DNA of 64,000 bases, taken from contig NZ_CP128361.1 of the NCBI RefSeq assembly GCF_030345075.1, forward strand, positions 4,278,001-4,342,000, written 5' to 3'. This document shows, in pieces, positions 18,162-27,741 of the stretch. The notes under the pieces were generated by a model. That model did no database searches. It was not told the DNA's origin and saw only the letters and a program-made list of their open reading frames with translations. Position 1 is the stretch's first letter, and each line of letters starts with the position of its first letter. Position numbers and translations under genes: made by a program. Source of the DNA: Solwaraspora sp. WMMA2065. Lineage in GTDB: Bacteria; Actinomycetota; Actinomycetes; Mycobacteriales; Micromonosporaceae.

Positions 18162-19513
18162 CAGTGGGCCCCCACCAGAGTCTTCTCCGACAGCTTCGGT
18201 GCCGTGCGGCCCTCGATGTAGTCGAGGTAGTCCTGCTTGAAGTACTTCAGCGAGGAGGTCACCGAGCTGGTCGCGCCGTCGCCGAGGCCACAGAACGAGC
18301 GGCCGAGGATGTTGTCGCAGGTGTCGAGCAGGGTGTCCAGGTCCTCGTGGGTGCCCTGGCCGGCCAGGATCCGCCGGAAGACCCGCACCATCCAGTAGTT
18401 GCCCTCCCGGCACGGGGTGCACTTGCCGCACGACTCGTGGTGGTAGAACTCCAGCCACCGGTAGGTGGCGTACACCGGGCAGTCCTGGTCGGAGAAGATC
18501 TGGGTGGCGGTGGTGCCGAGGATCGAGCCGGCGCCGGCCACCCCTTCGAAGTCCAGTGGTACGTCCAGGTGCTCGGCGGTGAGCAGCGGGGTCGACGAAC
18601 CGCCCGGCGTCCAGAACCGCAGCTCGTGACCGGGCTGCATGCCGCCGGCCAGCTCGATCAGCTCGCGCAGGGTGATGCCCATCGAGCACTCGTACTGCCC
18701 CGGGTTGGCGATCCGGCCGGAGAGCGAGTAGATCATCGGGCCGGACGACTTCTCCGTACCCATGCTCTTCCACCAGGCGGCGCCGCCGAGCACGATGTAC
18801 GGCACGCTGGAGATGGTGCCGACGTTGTTGACCACCGTCGGGCAGGCGTACAGGCCGTGGGTGGCCGGGAACGGCGGACGCAGCCGGGGCTGGCCACGGA
18901 ACCCTTCGAGGGAGTCCAGCAGCGCCGTCTCCTCGCCGCAGATGTAGGCACCCGCGCCGCTGTGCACCACCAGGTCCAGATCGAACCCGGAGCCGAGGAT
19001 GTCCGTGCCGAGGTAGCCGGCCCGGTACGCCTCGTCGACCGCGTTGCGCAGCCGCCGGGCGGCGTGCACCGCCTCACCGCGGATGTAGATGTAGGCGCGG
19101 CTGGCCCGGATCGCGTACGAGGCGATGATGACGCCTTCGACCAGCGAGTGCGGGTCGTACATCATCAGCGGCAGGTCCTTGCAGGTGCCCGGCTCGCCCT
19201 CGTCGGCGTTGACCACCAGGTAGTGCGGCTTGCCGTCGCCCTGCGGAATGAACCCCCACTTGAGGCCGGTGGGGAAGCCGGCACCGCCCCGACCACGCAG
19301 CCCGGAGTCCTTGATCAGCTTGATCAGGTCGTCCGGGTGCACCGGGTCGGCGCCGCGACCCCGGCCGTCCGGCGTACCGGTCAGCACCTTGCGCAGCGCG
19401 GCGTAGCCGTCGAGCTGCTGGTAGACGTCGATCTTCCAGGCGTCCGGTGACAGCCAACGCTTGGTCAGCACCGGGGTCAGCTTCTGCAGAGTTTCCTGTC
19501 GCGGCTGGGTCAT
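18161..19513 (-). CDS. nuoF: NADH-quinone oxidoreductase subunit F (NADH- and FMN-binding)
   Basis: 450 residues. It binds NADH and FMN and is the electron entry point of complex I. The NADH-binding glycine loop ([14 protein letters not shown], near residue 70), the FMN-binding region ([12 protein letters not shown]) and the N3 cluster motif ([12 protein letters not shown] with a distant SFCGLG cysteine) are all intact. The ATG start overlaps the nuoE stop by four bases (19510-19513). Confidence 0.97.
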   Translation of the reverse strand: MTQPRQETLQKLTPVLTKRWLSPDAWKIDVYQQLDGYAALRKVLTGTPDGRGRGADPVHPDDLIKLIKDSGLRGRGGAGFPTGLKWGFIPQGDGKPHYLVVNADEGEPGTCKDLPLMMYDPHSLVEGVIIASYAIRASRAYIYIRGEAVHAARRLRNAVDEAYRAGYLGTDILGSGFDLDLVVHSGAGAYICGEETALLDSLEGFRGQPRLRPPFPATHGLYACPTVVNNVGTISSVPYIVLGGAAWWKSMGTEKSSGPMIYSLSGRIANPGQYECSMGITLRELIELAGGMQPGHELRFWTPGGSSTPLLTAEHLDVPLDFEGVAGAGSILGTTATQIFSDQDCPVYATYRWLEFYHHESCGKCTPCREGNYWMVRVFRRILAGQGTHEDLDTLLDTCDNILGRSFCGLGDGATSSVTSSLKYFKQDYLDYIEGRTAPKLSEKTLVGAH

Positions 19514-20505
19514 CGGGTGCCCTCCTCGCTGCGCGCGTCCCGCAGCGACCCGCGCTGTGGCTGCGAGTTGTCGCCGGCCGGTTTGGCGTCACCGGCGGGC
19601 GGGTTGGCGGCGGCGCCGGCCGACTCGGCGGCCTCGGCGTCGCTGTCCGGCTCGGCCCGGTCGGTCGGCACGGTGGTGCCGGGGGCGTCCGGGGCCGGGG
19701 TCTTCGCGTCCGGGGCGCGGGTCTCGGCGGCCCGGATCTCCGGCGACTTGGCCTGCGGTGCCTTGACGTCCGGCGCGGTGCTGCCGGTCGCCGCCGGCGC
19801 CGGCCGGCTGGGTGCCGGGGCGGGGGTGTCGCCGCTGATCGGCGTGTTCGGGTCGAAGCCGGCGACCGAGACGCCGTGCTGCTGGGCCAGCCGCAGGCCG
19901 CGCAGCGTGGCATCGCCGGCCGGACCGTCGGCGACCGCGCCCTCGCGGGTGTCGGAGAAGCCGGCCAGCTGCAGCGACATCTCCTTCAGCGTGCACAGCC
20001 GGGCACCCCGGGTGGGTGCCGGGCGGCCGCCGGACTGCAGCTCGGCGACCACGCCGAGCGCGATGTCCGGGTCGACCTTGTCGAAGAAGTCGTAGTTGAC
20101 GGTCATCACCGGGCCGTAGTCGCAGGCGGCCAGGCACTCGGCGTGCTCCAGGGTGATGGTGCCGTCGGCGGTGGTCTCCTCGTGGCCGACGCCGAGGTGC
20201 TCGCTGAGCGCGTCGTAGACCCGCTGGCCGCCGAGTACGTCGCACATGGTGTTGGTGCAGACGCTGACCAGCCAGTCGCCGGTGGGCCGGCGCTTGTACA
20301 TGGTGTAGAAGGTGGCGACCGCGCTGACCTGGGCCTTGTTGATGCCCAGCTGTTCGGCGCAGAACTCGACGCCGGCCGGCGAGACGTAGCCCTCCTCGGA
20401 CTGCACCAGGTGCAGCAGCGGCAGCAGTGCCGACCGGGAGCGGTCCGCCGGGTAGCGGGCGATGATTTCCCGGGCCCGGTCGTGCGTTTCCTGACTGAAG
20501 CCCAT
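19510..20505 (-). CDS. nuoE: NADH-quinone oxidoreductase subunit E, with long Ala/Pro-rich tail
   Basis: 331 residues, twice the E. coli length (166). The first 200 residues are a normal thioredoxin-like 2Fe-2S subunit. The N1a ligands appear as CTNTMC (C-x4-C) and CLAAC (C-x3-C). From about residue 205 the protein becomes Ala/Pro/Asp-rich low-complexity sequence (GDTPAPAPSRPAPAATG and similar), probably a disordered extension. The stretch stays in frame through 390 bases and ends at the nuoF overlap, so it is a real extension. Its start shares one base with the nuoD stop. Confidence 0.94.
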   Translation of the reverse strand: MGFSQETHDRAREIIARYPADRSRSALLPLLHLVQSEEGYVSPAGVEFCAEQLGINKAQVSAVATFYTMYKRRPTGDWLVSVCTNTMCDVLGGQRVYDALSEHLGVGHEETTADGTITLEHAECLAACDYGPVMTVNYDFFDKVDPDIALGVVAELQSGGRPAPTRGARLCTLKEMSLQLAGFSDTREGAVADGPAGDATLRGLRLAQQHGVSVAGFDPNTPISGDTPAPAPSRPAPAATGSTAPDVKAPQAKSPEIRAAETRAPDAKTPAPDAPGTTVPTDRAEPDSDAEAAESAGAAANPPAGDAKPAGDNSQPQRGSLRDARSEEGTR

Positions 20506-21827
20506 CAGCGGTCACACCCACCCATCACGGGGTCCAACGAGGCGCCCCCGGCGATCACGTCGGCGAGCAGCCCGCCCTCGGCCATGGCCGGGATCGCCTG
20601 GAGGTTCACGAAGCTCGGTTCGCGGTAGTGCACCCGGTACGGTCTGGTCCCGCCGTCGGAGACGGCGTGCACGCCCAACTCGCCGCGGGGGGACTCGATG
20701 CCGACGTACACCTGGCCGGGCGGCACCCGGAAGCCCTCGGTCACCAGCTTGAAGTGGTGGATCAGCGACTCCATCGACTGACCCATGATCTTGGCGACGT
20801 GCTCCAGCGAGTTGCCCATGCCGTCCACGCCGATGGCCAGCTGCGCCGGCCAGGCGATCTTCTTGTCGGCGACCATGATCGGACCGGGCTTCAACCGGTC
20901 CAACGCCTGCTCGATAATCTTGAGCGACTCGCGCATCTCGGCCATCCGGACCAGGTAGCGGCCCCAGACGTCGGCGGTCGGCGTGGTCGGCACGTCGAAC
21001 TCGTAGTCCTCGTAACCGCAGTACGGCATGGTCTTGCGCAGGTCCCAGGCCAGGCCGGCGGAGCGCAGCACCGGGCCGGTGACGCCCAGCGAGAGGCAAC
21101 CGGTGACGTCGAGCACCCCGACGTTCTGCGTCCGCTCCAGCCAGATCGGCTGCCCGGAGAGCAGGTCCTCGTACTCCTTGAGCCGCTTCGGCATCACCTT
21201 GAGGAACTCACGGATCTTGGTGATCGCCTCGTCCGGCACGTCCTGGGCGACCCCGCCGGGCCGCACGTAGGCCATGTTCATCCGCAGCCCGGAGACCAGT
21301 TCGAAGATCTCCAGGATGTACTCGCGCTCCCGGAAGCAGTACAGCATGATCGAGATCGCGCCGAGCTCCAGGCCGGTGGTGCCCAGCCAGATCAGGTGCG
21401 AGGAGATCCGGTTGAGCTCCATCATCAGCACCCGGATGGTGTTCGCCCGCTCGGTGATGTCGTCGGTGATCCCGAGCAGCTTCTCCACCGCCAGGCTGTA
21501 CGCCGTCTCGTTGAAGATCGGCGCCAGGTAGTCCATCCGGGTGACGAACGTGGTGCCCTGCACCCAGTTGCGGTACTCGAGGTTCTTCTCGATCCCGGTG
21601 TGCAGGTAGCCGACGACCGTCCGGGCCTCCCGGACGGTCTCCCCCTCCAGCTCCAGCACCAGCCGCAGCACCCCGTGGGTGGACGGGTGCTGCGGGCCCA
21701 TGTTGACGATGATCCGCTCGTCGGTGAGCGGGTCCGTACCGCCGACCACGGTGTCCCAGTCGCCACCGGTGACGGTGAAGACCTTGCCCTCGTCGGTCTC
21801 GCGTTCGGTTGCGTATCCGGCCGTCAT
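20505..21827 (-). CDS. nuoD: NADH-quinone oxidoreductase subunit D
   Basis: 440 residues, the 49-kDa-type subunit related to the large subunit of NiFe hydrogenases. It forms the quinone pocket with NuoB. Visible marks include [34 protein letters not shown], the conserved ISSHLIWLG block and a C-terminal ESPRGELG and ending in DPVMGGCDR. The first 35 residues (through TVVGGTDP) are longer than in E. coli. Its ATG overlaps the nuoC stop in an ATGA junction. Confidence 0.97.
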   Translation of the reverse strand: MTAGYATERETDEGKVFTVTGGDWDTVVGGTDPLTDERIIVNMGPQHPSTHGVLRLVLELEGETVREARTVVGYLHTGIEKNLEYRNWVQGTTFVTRMDYLAPIFNETAYSLAVEKLLGITDDITERANTIRVLMMELNRISSHLIWLGTTGLELGAISIMLYCFREREYILEIFELVSGLRMNMAYVRPGGVAQDVPDEAITKIREFLKVMPKRLKEYEDLLSGQPIWLERTQNVGVLDVTGCLSLGVTGPVLRSAGLAWDLRKTMPYCGYEDYEFDVPTTPTADVWGRYLVRMAEMRESLKIIEQALDRLKPGPIMVADKKIAWPAQLAIGVDGMGNSLEHVAKIMGQSMESLIHHFKLVTEGFRVPPGQVYVGIESPRGELGVHAVSDGGTRPYRVHYREPSFVNLQAIPAMAEGGLLADVIAGGASLDPVMGGCDR

Positions 21828-22570
21828 TGGTAGCTCCTCCGCTTGTCCGGCGGTGGGATCTCGGCGCCCTTGTACTCCACCGGGACGCCGCCCAGCGGGT
21901 AGTCCTTGCGCTGTGGGTGGCCCTCCCAGTCGTCCGGCATCAGGATCCGGGTCAGCGCCGGGTGGCCGTCGAAGACGACGCCGAACATGTCGTACGTCTC
22001 CCGTTCCTGCCAGTCGGCGGTCGGGTAGACGGCGGTGACGCTCGGCAGGTGCGGATCCTCGGCGGTGACCGCCGCCTCCAGCCGGACCCGACGCCGGTAG
22101 GTCATCGAGGTCAGCTGGTAGACGACGTGCAGCCGACGCTCGTCGGCACCCAGGTAGTCCGCCCCGGACACCGAGGAGCAGAGCTCGAAGCGCAGCGCCT
22201 CGTCGTCGCGCATCACCCGGCAGACCTCGGCGATCCGCTCCGGCTTGATGTGCAGGGTCAGCTCACCCCGGTCGACCACGACCTTCTCGATCGCGTCGGC
22301 GAAGGCCGGGTACGCCTCCTCAAGGGCGTCGCACACCTCGTCGAAGTAGCCGCCGTACGGCCGCTCGGTGCCGGCCACGCTGGCCCGGCGGCGGACCAGG
22401 CCGCCGAAGCCGGACGTGTCGCCGGAGCCCTGGATGCCGAACATGCCGCGGCCGGCTCCACTGGCCGGCGGGAACTCGGCCGGCGCGCCGCTGGTAGCCC
22501 CGACCGGCGGGGCGGCGGCGGGTACCCCGCCACCCGGCTGCTCACTGGGCGCGTTGGTCGGCCCGGTCAC
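21824..22570 (-). CDS. nuoC: NADH-quinone oxidoreductase subunit C
   Basis: 248 residues, the 30-kDa-type subunit of the peripheral arm. The conserved C-terminal core reads [19 protein letters not shown], then [17 protein letters not shown] and RKDYPLGG. The first 60 residues are Gly/Pro/Ala-rich and specific to actinomycetes. The gene starts 31 bases after nuoB and overlaps nuoD by four bases. Confidence 0.96.
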   Translation of the reverse strand: MTGPTNAPSEQPGGGVPAAAPPVGATSGAPAEFPPASGAGRGMFGIQGSGDTSGFGGLVRRRASVAGTERPYGGYFDEVCDALEEAYPAFADAIEKVVVDRGELTLHIKPERIAEVCRVMRDDEALRFELCSSVSGADYLGADERRLHVVYQLTSMTYRRRVRLEAAVTAEDPHLPSVTAVYPTADWQERETYDMFGVVFDGHPALTRILMPDDWEGHPQRKDYPLGGVPVEYKGAEIPPPDKRRSYQ

Positions 22571-22601
22571 TGGATCGTCCTTTCGCTGGTCGACGCGGGA
22601 A

Positions 22602-23279
22602 TCACTTCAGCCGCTCCCGGGCGTGCAGGTGGTTCTGGGCCTTCATCCAGTTCTCGATCCGCAACTGTTCCTCGCGGCCTTCCCGGACGGCCTGCTCCCA
22701 CTCGGCCCGGCGGGCCTTGTCGGAGCGGTACGACGACGGCATCGCCCCGGGCGCGACCACCGGCACGTCACCGCGGGCCCGGCGGGCCTCCAGCATCTTG
22801 CGCCCGTTCGGGCCGAGTGGCTCGTGGCCGATCTTCTCCCGCAGCTTGAGGACCGCGTCGATGAGCATCTCCGGGCGGGGCGGGCAGCCGGGCAGGTACA
22901 TGTCGACCGGCACCACGTGGTCCACGCCCTGCACGATGGCGTAGTTGTTGAACATGCCGCCGCTGGAGGCGCAGACCCCCATCGACAACACCCAGCGGGG
23001 CTCGGCCATCTGGTCGTAGATCTGCCGCAGCACCGGGGCCATCTTCTGACTGACCCGACCAGCCACGATCATCAGGTCCGCCTGCCGCGGCGAGGCCCGG
23101 AAGACCTCCATGCCCCAGCGACCCATGTCGTAGTGCGGAGCACCGGCCGCCATCATCTCGATCGCGCAGCAGGCCAGGCCGAAGGTCGCCCCCCAGACGG
23201 AGGTCTTGCGGGACCAGTTGACCAGCTTCTCCACCGAGGTGAGCAGTACGCCGGCGGGGAGTTTCTCCTCGATTCCCAT
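22602..23279 (-). CDS. nuoB: NADH-quinone oxidoreductase subunit B (N2 cluster)
   Basis: 225 residues. NuoB holds cluster N2, the direct electron donor to the quinone. The ligands are in GLACCAIEM (the tandem cysteines near residue 37) and further cysteines at MGVCASSGG and LPGCPPRPE. The last 45 residues after the conserved core (from [14 protein letters not shown] on) are charged and actinomycete-specific. ATG start, 10 bases after nuoA. Confidence 0.97.
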   Translation of the reverse strand: MGIEEKLPAGVLLTSVEKLVNWSRKTSVWGATFGLACCAIEMMAAGAPHYDMGRWGMEVFRASPRQADLMIVAGRVSQKMAPVLRQIYDQMAEPRWVLSMGVCASSGGMFNNYAIVQGVDHVVPVDMYLPGCPPRPEMLIDAVLKLREKIGHEPLGPNGRKMLEARRARGDVPVVAPGAMPSSYRSDKARRAEWEQAVREGREEQLRIENWMKAQNHLHARERLK

Positions 23280-23289
23280 GGTTCCTCCG

Positions 23290-23655
23290 TCAGTCCCAGT
23301 CGAGCCCGCCGCGCCGCCACTCGTACACGTAGGCGACCGAGACGGCGACGATGAACAGCGAGACCGCGACGTAGCCGAACGCGCCGAGCGGGTCCAGCGA
23401 GACCGCCCACGGGATCAGGAAGATGATCTCGATGTCGAAGATGATGAACATCATCGCGGTCAGATAGAACTTGATCGGGATCCGACCGCCGCCGACCGGC
23501 TCCGGGCTGGGCTCGATCCCACACTCGTACGCTTCGAGCTTGGCCCGGTTGTAGCGCAGCGGCCCGGCCAGCCGGGCGGCCGCCACCGAGAACAACGCGA
23601 AGGCCGAGGCGAGGGCGAACACCCCGACGATGGGTATGTAAGGCGAGAGTGACAT
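23290..23655 (-). CDS. nuoA: NADH-quinone oxidoreductase subunit A
   Basis: 121 residues with three membrane helices, the first gene of the nuo operon. The conserved loop after helix 1 carries [15 protein letters not shown], with the cysteine that marks the active/deactive switch region in homologues. Helices 2 and 3 contain [16 protein letters not shown] and the C-terminal [16 protein letters not shown]. The ATG follows AGCAGGAGAAACCC, a good ribosome site. The 140 bases upstream to the flavoprotein gene stop must hold the operon promoter unless transcription reads through from that gene. Confidence 0.97.
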   Translation of the reverse strand: MSLSPYIPIVGVFALASAFALFSVAAARLAGPLRYNRAKLEAYECGIEPSPEPVGGGRIPIKFYLTAMMFIIFDIEIIFLIPWAVSLDPLGAFGYVAVSLFIVAVSVAYVYEWRRGGLDWD

Positions 23656-23792
23656 GGGTTTCTCCTGCTCGTCCTTCCCTGCCCGCGGTCAGTTTCCAGC
23701 GATCTGTGATGTCTCCCGCCGGGACCGGGCGTCGTTGCCCCATCCTGGCGACTACTGCGGTGGGCCGACGGCCCGGGGTGCTGCCGGCGGCG

Positions 23793-25064
23793 TCACACGG
23801 CCGGAGCCACCTTGGTCATCGCGTTGATCATCCGGTCCATCGCGTCCCCGCCACGCGGATCGGTCAGGTTCGCCAGCAGCTTCAGCACGAACCGCATCAG
23901 TGTCGGATGCGGCATGCCGTGCTTGGTGGCGATTCGCATGATCTGTGGGTTGCCGATCATCTTCACGAAGATGTTGCCGAGCCGGTAGTAGCCCCCGTAG
24001 CGGGCCTTCAGCTCGTTCGGGTAGTGCGCCAGCGCCCGCTCCCGGTCGGCGCCGGCCGGCCGGGCCAACGCCTGCACCGCCACCTCGGCGGCGAGCTCAC
24101 CGGACTCCATCGCGTACGCGATGCCTTCACCGTTGAACGGGTTGACCATACCGCCGGAGTCGCCGACCAGCAGGACTCCCCGGGTGTAGTGCGGGACCCG
24201 GTTGAAGCCCATCGGCAGTGCCGCGCCGAGGATCGGGCCGTCGGCGTTGGCCTCGTCGGCCAGCCCCCAGTCCGGTGGTGTGCTGCCCAGCCAGTCGGTG
24301 AGCATCCGCCGGTAGTTGGTCTTGCCGAAGGCGCTGGACGAGTTGAGTACGCCCAGGCCGACGTTGACCCGGCCGTCGCCCATGCCGAAGATCCAACCGT
24401 AGCCGGGCAGCAGTTTCTCGCCGCCCTCCCGGCTGCGCAGCTCCAGCCAGGACTCCAGGTACTCGTCCCGGTGCCGCACCGGCGACCGGTAGTACCGCCG
24501 GACCGCGACTCCGATCGGCCGGTCCTCGCGCTTGGCCAGCCCCATGGCGAGCGGGAACCGGCCGGAGACCCCGTCGGCGGCGACGATCAACGGGGCGTGG
24601 AAGGTGGCCGGCTGCTTGTCCGGGCCGACCTCGGCGGTCACGCCGATCGCCCGCCCGGTGGCGTCCAGCACCGGGGCCACCACGTTGGTGCCGGTGTGCA
24701 GCACCGCCCCCGCCTCGACCGCCTGCCTGGCCAGCAGATCGTCGAAGTCCAGCCGGGTTCGGACCAGGCCGTAGTTGGGGAAGCTGGCCAGGTCGGGCCA
24801 GTCGAGTTCGAGCCGGATGCCGCCGCCGATCACCCGCAGGCCACGGTTGTGCAGCCAGCCGGCCTCGGGCGAGGTGTCGACACCCAGCTTGATCAACTGC
24901 TTGACAGCGCGCGGCGTGAGCCCATCACCGCAGACCTTTTCCCGGGGAAACGTGGTCTTTTCCAGCAGGAGCACCCGTGCGCCGTGCCGGGCGAGGTGGA
25001 AGGCGGTCGCGGAACCGCCGGGGCCCGCCCCGACGACGATCACATCGGCTTCGGTCTCGCTCAC
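23793..25064 (-). CDS. Geranylgeranyl reductase-family FAD enzyme (MenJ-like menaquinone reductase)
   Basis: 423 residues. The FAD-binding GxGxxG (VIVVGAGPGGSATAFHLA) opens the protein. A second flavin motif (VLLVGDSGGMVNPFNGEGI) lies near residue 285, and KVCGDGLTPRAV near residue 45 is typical of the geranylgeranyl reductase family. In mycobacteria the closest function is MenJ, which saturates one isoprene unit of menaquinone. The position just upstream of nuoA and just downstream of the menaquinone methyltransferase supports this, but the substrate is inferred. I use the GTG at 25062-25064, 5 bases after GGGAGG; the one six bases earlier overlaps that site. Confidence 0.85.
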   Translation of the reverse strand: MSETEADVIVVGAGPGGSATAFHLARHGARVLLLEKTTFPREKVCGDGLTPRAVKQLIKLGVDTSPEAGWLHNRGLRVIGGGIRLELDWPDLASFPNYGLVRTRLDFDDLLARQAVEAGAVLHTGTNVVAPVLDATGRAIGVTAEVGPDKQPATFHAPLIVAADGVSGRFPLAMGLAKREDRPIGVAVRRYYRSPVRHRDEYLESWLELRSREGGEKLLPGYGWIFGMGDGRVNVGLGVLNSSSAFGKTNYRRMLTDWLGSTPPDWGLADEANADGPILGAALPMGFNRVPHYTRGVLLVGDSGGMVNPFNGEGIAYAMESGELAAEVAVQALARPAGADRERALAHYPNELKARYGGYYRLGNIFVKMIGNPQIMRIATKHGMPHPTLMRFVLKLLANLTDPRGGDAMDRMINAMTKVAPAV

Positions 25065-25330
25065 AGCCACCTCCCGTTCGCCTCCCAGTCGCTCGTGAAA
25101 TGCTTCACAAGCCGTCTCGCAGGTGAGTCTAGAACCGTTAACAGGGCGGCAATCGGTTAGGCGACCCTAACCCTGCGAGGTAGCGACCTCGGCGGGTGAC
25201 CGACGACACGAAATCACCCATCGACGGACACCAAGCAGTGGCGGACCCGTCGCTCGCGCTCCCGGATCCGGCGTACGGCAGCACGGCACCGCTCCCCGAT
25301 GACGTGGCGCTACGCCCGGGTCGCATGGCG

Positions 25331-26041
25331 CTACCGCCGGGTGGCGCGGTGCAGCGCCACGATCCCACCGGTGAGATTGCGCCACTGCGCCGACCGCCAC
25401 CCCGCCGCCGCGATCCGCCCGGCGAGCGCCGCCTGGTCCGGCCACTGCCGGATTGACTCGGCCAGATAGACGTACGCATCCGGGTTGCTCGCCACCGCGC
25501 GGGCCACCGCCGGCAGCGACCGCATCAGATAGGACAGGTAGAGCGTCTGGAAGGCGGGACTGGTCGGCTGACTGAACTCGCACACCACCATCCGCCCGCC
25601 GGGCCGGGTCACCCGGGCCAGCTCGGCCAACGCGGCATCGGTGTCGACCACGTTGCGCAGGGCGAATGAGATCGTCACCGCGTCGAAGCTGGCGTCCCGG
25701 AACGGCAACGCCAGGGCGTCCCCGGCGAGCAGTGGCACCTGTGGACGGGCCCGGCGGCCGGCCCGCAGCATGCCGAGCGAGATGTCCGAACCGACGGCCC
25801 ACACCCCGCCCCGGCCGAGTTCGGCGGTGGAGACTCCGGTGCCGGCACCGACGTCGAGCACCCGGTCGCCGGGAAGCAGGTCGAGCGCAGCGCGGGTGGC
25901 CCGGCGCCACCGCCGGTCCTGGCCGAAGGAGATCACCGTGTTGGTCAGGTCGTACCGGCCGGCCACGCCGTCGAACATCGCGGCGACCTCGGCCGGCTGC
26001 TTGTCCAGGCCGGCGCGGACCGGCGGCGGGATGTCAGTCAC
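25331..26041 (-). CDS. menG: Demethylmenaquinone methyltransferase
   Basis: 236 residues. UbiE/MenG-type C-methyltransferase that uses SAM to convert demethylmenaquinone to menaquinone, the last step shared by the classical and futalosine routes. It has the SAM motif [15 protein letters not shown] near residue 61, the family opener [16 protein letters not shown], and the UbiE segment [15 protein letters not shown] with [17 protein letters not shown] start at 26039-26041. It sits between mqnC and the MenJ-like reductase on the same strand, each separated by a few hundred bases. Confidence 0.93.
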   Translation of the reverse strand: MTDIPPPVRAGLDKQPAEVAAMFDGVAGRYDLTNTVISFGQDRRWRRATRAALDLLPGDRVLDVGAGTGVSTAELGRGGVWAVGSDISLGMLRAGRRARPQVPLLAGDALALPFRDASFDAVTISFALRNVVDTDAALAELARVTRPGGRMVVCEFSQPTSPAFQTLYLSYLMRSLPAVARAVASNPDAYVYLAESIRQWPDQAALAGRIAAAGWRSAQWRNLTGGIVALHRATRR

Positions 26042-26506
26042 GCCCGACCACTTTGCCAGTCGCCCGTCCCGACCTGCGGCGCGGGGCCGGCGGCGAGGGT
26101 GACCGAGGCCACATACAGTACGGGCGAGGTGGGTTGAACCACCTCGCCCGTACTGCCGTGCGTTATGTAGACGGCCCCCTCGGACCGCTGGAGTACGGCT
26201 CCGGCGACCACCGCCATCAGGGGACGTGACCTGCGACGACCAAGGGGACGGCGTCGCGGCGCGAGCGGCTGCCGGAACGTTGTTGACGAGGACGTTAGCG
26301 GCCGACGGGAAGCTTCGCGCCCCTCGTGATCAACACGTTATGGCCTCTTGGCCTAAGGTTCGCGCCGCCTCGCCGCATCGACGGCACTGTGTGCCACGAC
26401 CGGCCGATCACCAGCCCACCCGCCGGCCGACTGGGGCTGACTGGTCGGCCTCACCAGCCAGCCGATCGGACGAATCCGGGCCGGTCAGCGCACGGCCCCG
26501 GCCGGG
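26042..26506. other. 465-base intergenic region with one strong hairpin
   Basis: No supportable gene. It separates the mqnC stop from the menG start, both leftward. It holds the 17 bp perfect hairpin at 26116-26155 described separately and a smaller bulged stem around 26338-26356 (TTATGGCC and GGCCTAA). The rest has no repeats that I can see. A menG promoter is expected between 26042 and 26115. Confidence 0.6.
26116..26155. terminator. Perfect 17 bp hairpin without U-tract, 3-prime of mqnC and 5-prime of menG
   Basis: Arms 26116-26132 and 26139-26155 are exact reverse complements (CAGTACGGGCGAGGTGG and its complement) around a six-base loop GTTGAA. Neither side is followed by a T-run. Hairpins of this kind without U-tracts are common actinobacterial transcript ends, so a terminator for mqnC is the simplest reading; it could instead act in the menG leader, 75 bases upstream of its start. 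Confidence 0.6.
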
Positions 26507-27697
26507 TCAGTGCGCGTCGACCAGCGGCAGATCGCGGCGGGCCCCGCCGTTGGGCAACGCGATCGAGGAAAAGTGCGACACCACCCGCTCGTCGGTCGGG
26601 TCGTCCGCCGGATCGCGGTGGACGGCGAGATGGTGGTACTCGGTGTCCCGCTGGGCGGGGATCCGGCCCGCCGAGCGGATCATCCAGATCAGCTCGTGCA
26701 GGTTCGACCGGTGCCGGGCGCCGGCCGAGGAGATCACGTTCTCCTCCAACATGATCGAACCGAGATCGTCGACCCCCATGTGCAGCGCCAACTGGCCGAC
26801 GTCCTTGCCGGTGGTCAGCCAGGACGCCTGCAGGTGCGCCACCTGGTCGAAGAAGAGCCGGGAGACCGCGATCATCCGCAGGTACTCCAGGGTCGTCGCC
26901 TGGGTGCGGCCCTTGAGATGGTTGTTCTCCGGCTGGTACGTCCAGGGGATGAACGCCCGGAAACCGCCGGTGGAGTCCTGGACGTCCCGGATCATCCGCA
27001 GATGTTCGATCCGCTCCGCGTTGGTCTCCCCGGTGCCCATCATCATCGTGGCGGTCGACTCGATGCCGTGCCGGTGCGCCAGCTCCATGACCTCCAGCCA
27101 GCGCGCCCCCGACTCCTTGAGCGGGGCGATCGCCCGCCGAGGGCGGTCCGGCAGCATCTCGGCGCCGGCACCGGCGATCGAGTCCAGCCCGGCGGCCTTG
27201 ATCCGGGTGATCGCCTCGTCCAGCGAGACGTCGGACACCTTCGCCATGTGCAGGATCTCGCTCGGCCCGATCGAGTGGATCACCAACCGGGGGTACGCCG
27301 CCTTGACCGCGCCGAACAGCTGCTCGTAGTACTCCACCCCGAAATCGGGATGGTGGCCACCCTGGAGCATCACCTGGGTAGCGCCCAGCTCGACCGCCTC
27401 GCCGCAACGACGCAGAATCTCCTCAATCGGGTGGGCCCAGCCCTCGGCGTGCTTGGGCGCCCGGTAGAAAGCGCAAAAACGACACGCGGTGACGCAGACA
27501 TTGGTGTAATTGATGTTGCGATCGATCAGATACGTCACGACGTTGTCCGGGTACCGGCGACGGCGCACCGCGTCCGCGGCCTCGCCGAGGGCGTGGAACG
27601 GCGCTTCGGTGTAGATCAGCAGCGCCTCCTCGGCGGAGATCCGCCCACCGTCGGCGCCACGCTGCAGGATGCTGTCGATCTCCCGGCTGGTAGTCAC
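26507..27697 (-). CDS. mqnC: Cyclic dehypoxanthine futalosine synthase (radical SAM)
   Basis: 396 residues. MqnC closes the ring of dehypoxanthine futalosine in the futalosine route to menaquinone. The radical SAM cluster motif is intact as CVTACRFC (C-x3-C-x2-C) near residue 71. MLQGGHHPDFGVEYYEQL and ATMMMGTGETNAERIEHL match the MqnC/CofH family. The GTG at 27695-27697 (VTTSREIDSILQRG) gives the expected length. It is divergent from the membrane glycosyltransferase gene; the two starts are only a few tens of bases apart, so their promoters overlap. MqnA is encoded at 38212-39084. Confidence 0.95.
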   Translation of the reverse strand: MTTSREIDSILQRGADGGRISAEEALLIYTEAPFHALGEAADAVRRRRYPDNVVTYLIDRNINYTNVCVTACRFCAFYRAPKHAEGWAHPIEEILRRCGEAVELGATQVMLQGGHHPDFGVEYYEQLFGAVKAAYPRLVIHSIGPSEILHMAKVSDVSLDEAITRIKAAGLDSIAGAGAEMLPDRPRRAIAPLKESGARWLEVMELAHRHGIESTATMMMGTGETNAERIEHLRMIRDVQDSTGGFRAFIPWTYQPENNHLKGRTQATTLEYLRMIAVSRLFFDQVAHLQASWLTTGKDVGQLALHMGVDDLGSIMLEENVISSAGARHRSNLHELIWMIRSAGRIPAQRDTEYHHLAVHRDPADDPTDERVVSHFSSIALPNGGARRDLPLVDAH

Positions 27698-27741
27698 GCA
27701 TGAAGCGTACTGCCATGTCGAGGGAGGGGCAGAGCGACCGG

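Noticed and set aside
26336-26358. Stem TTATGGCC/GGCCTAA as a tRNA or terminator
   Set aside because: It is short and bulged, with no tRNA features and no T-run.
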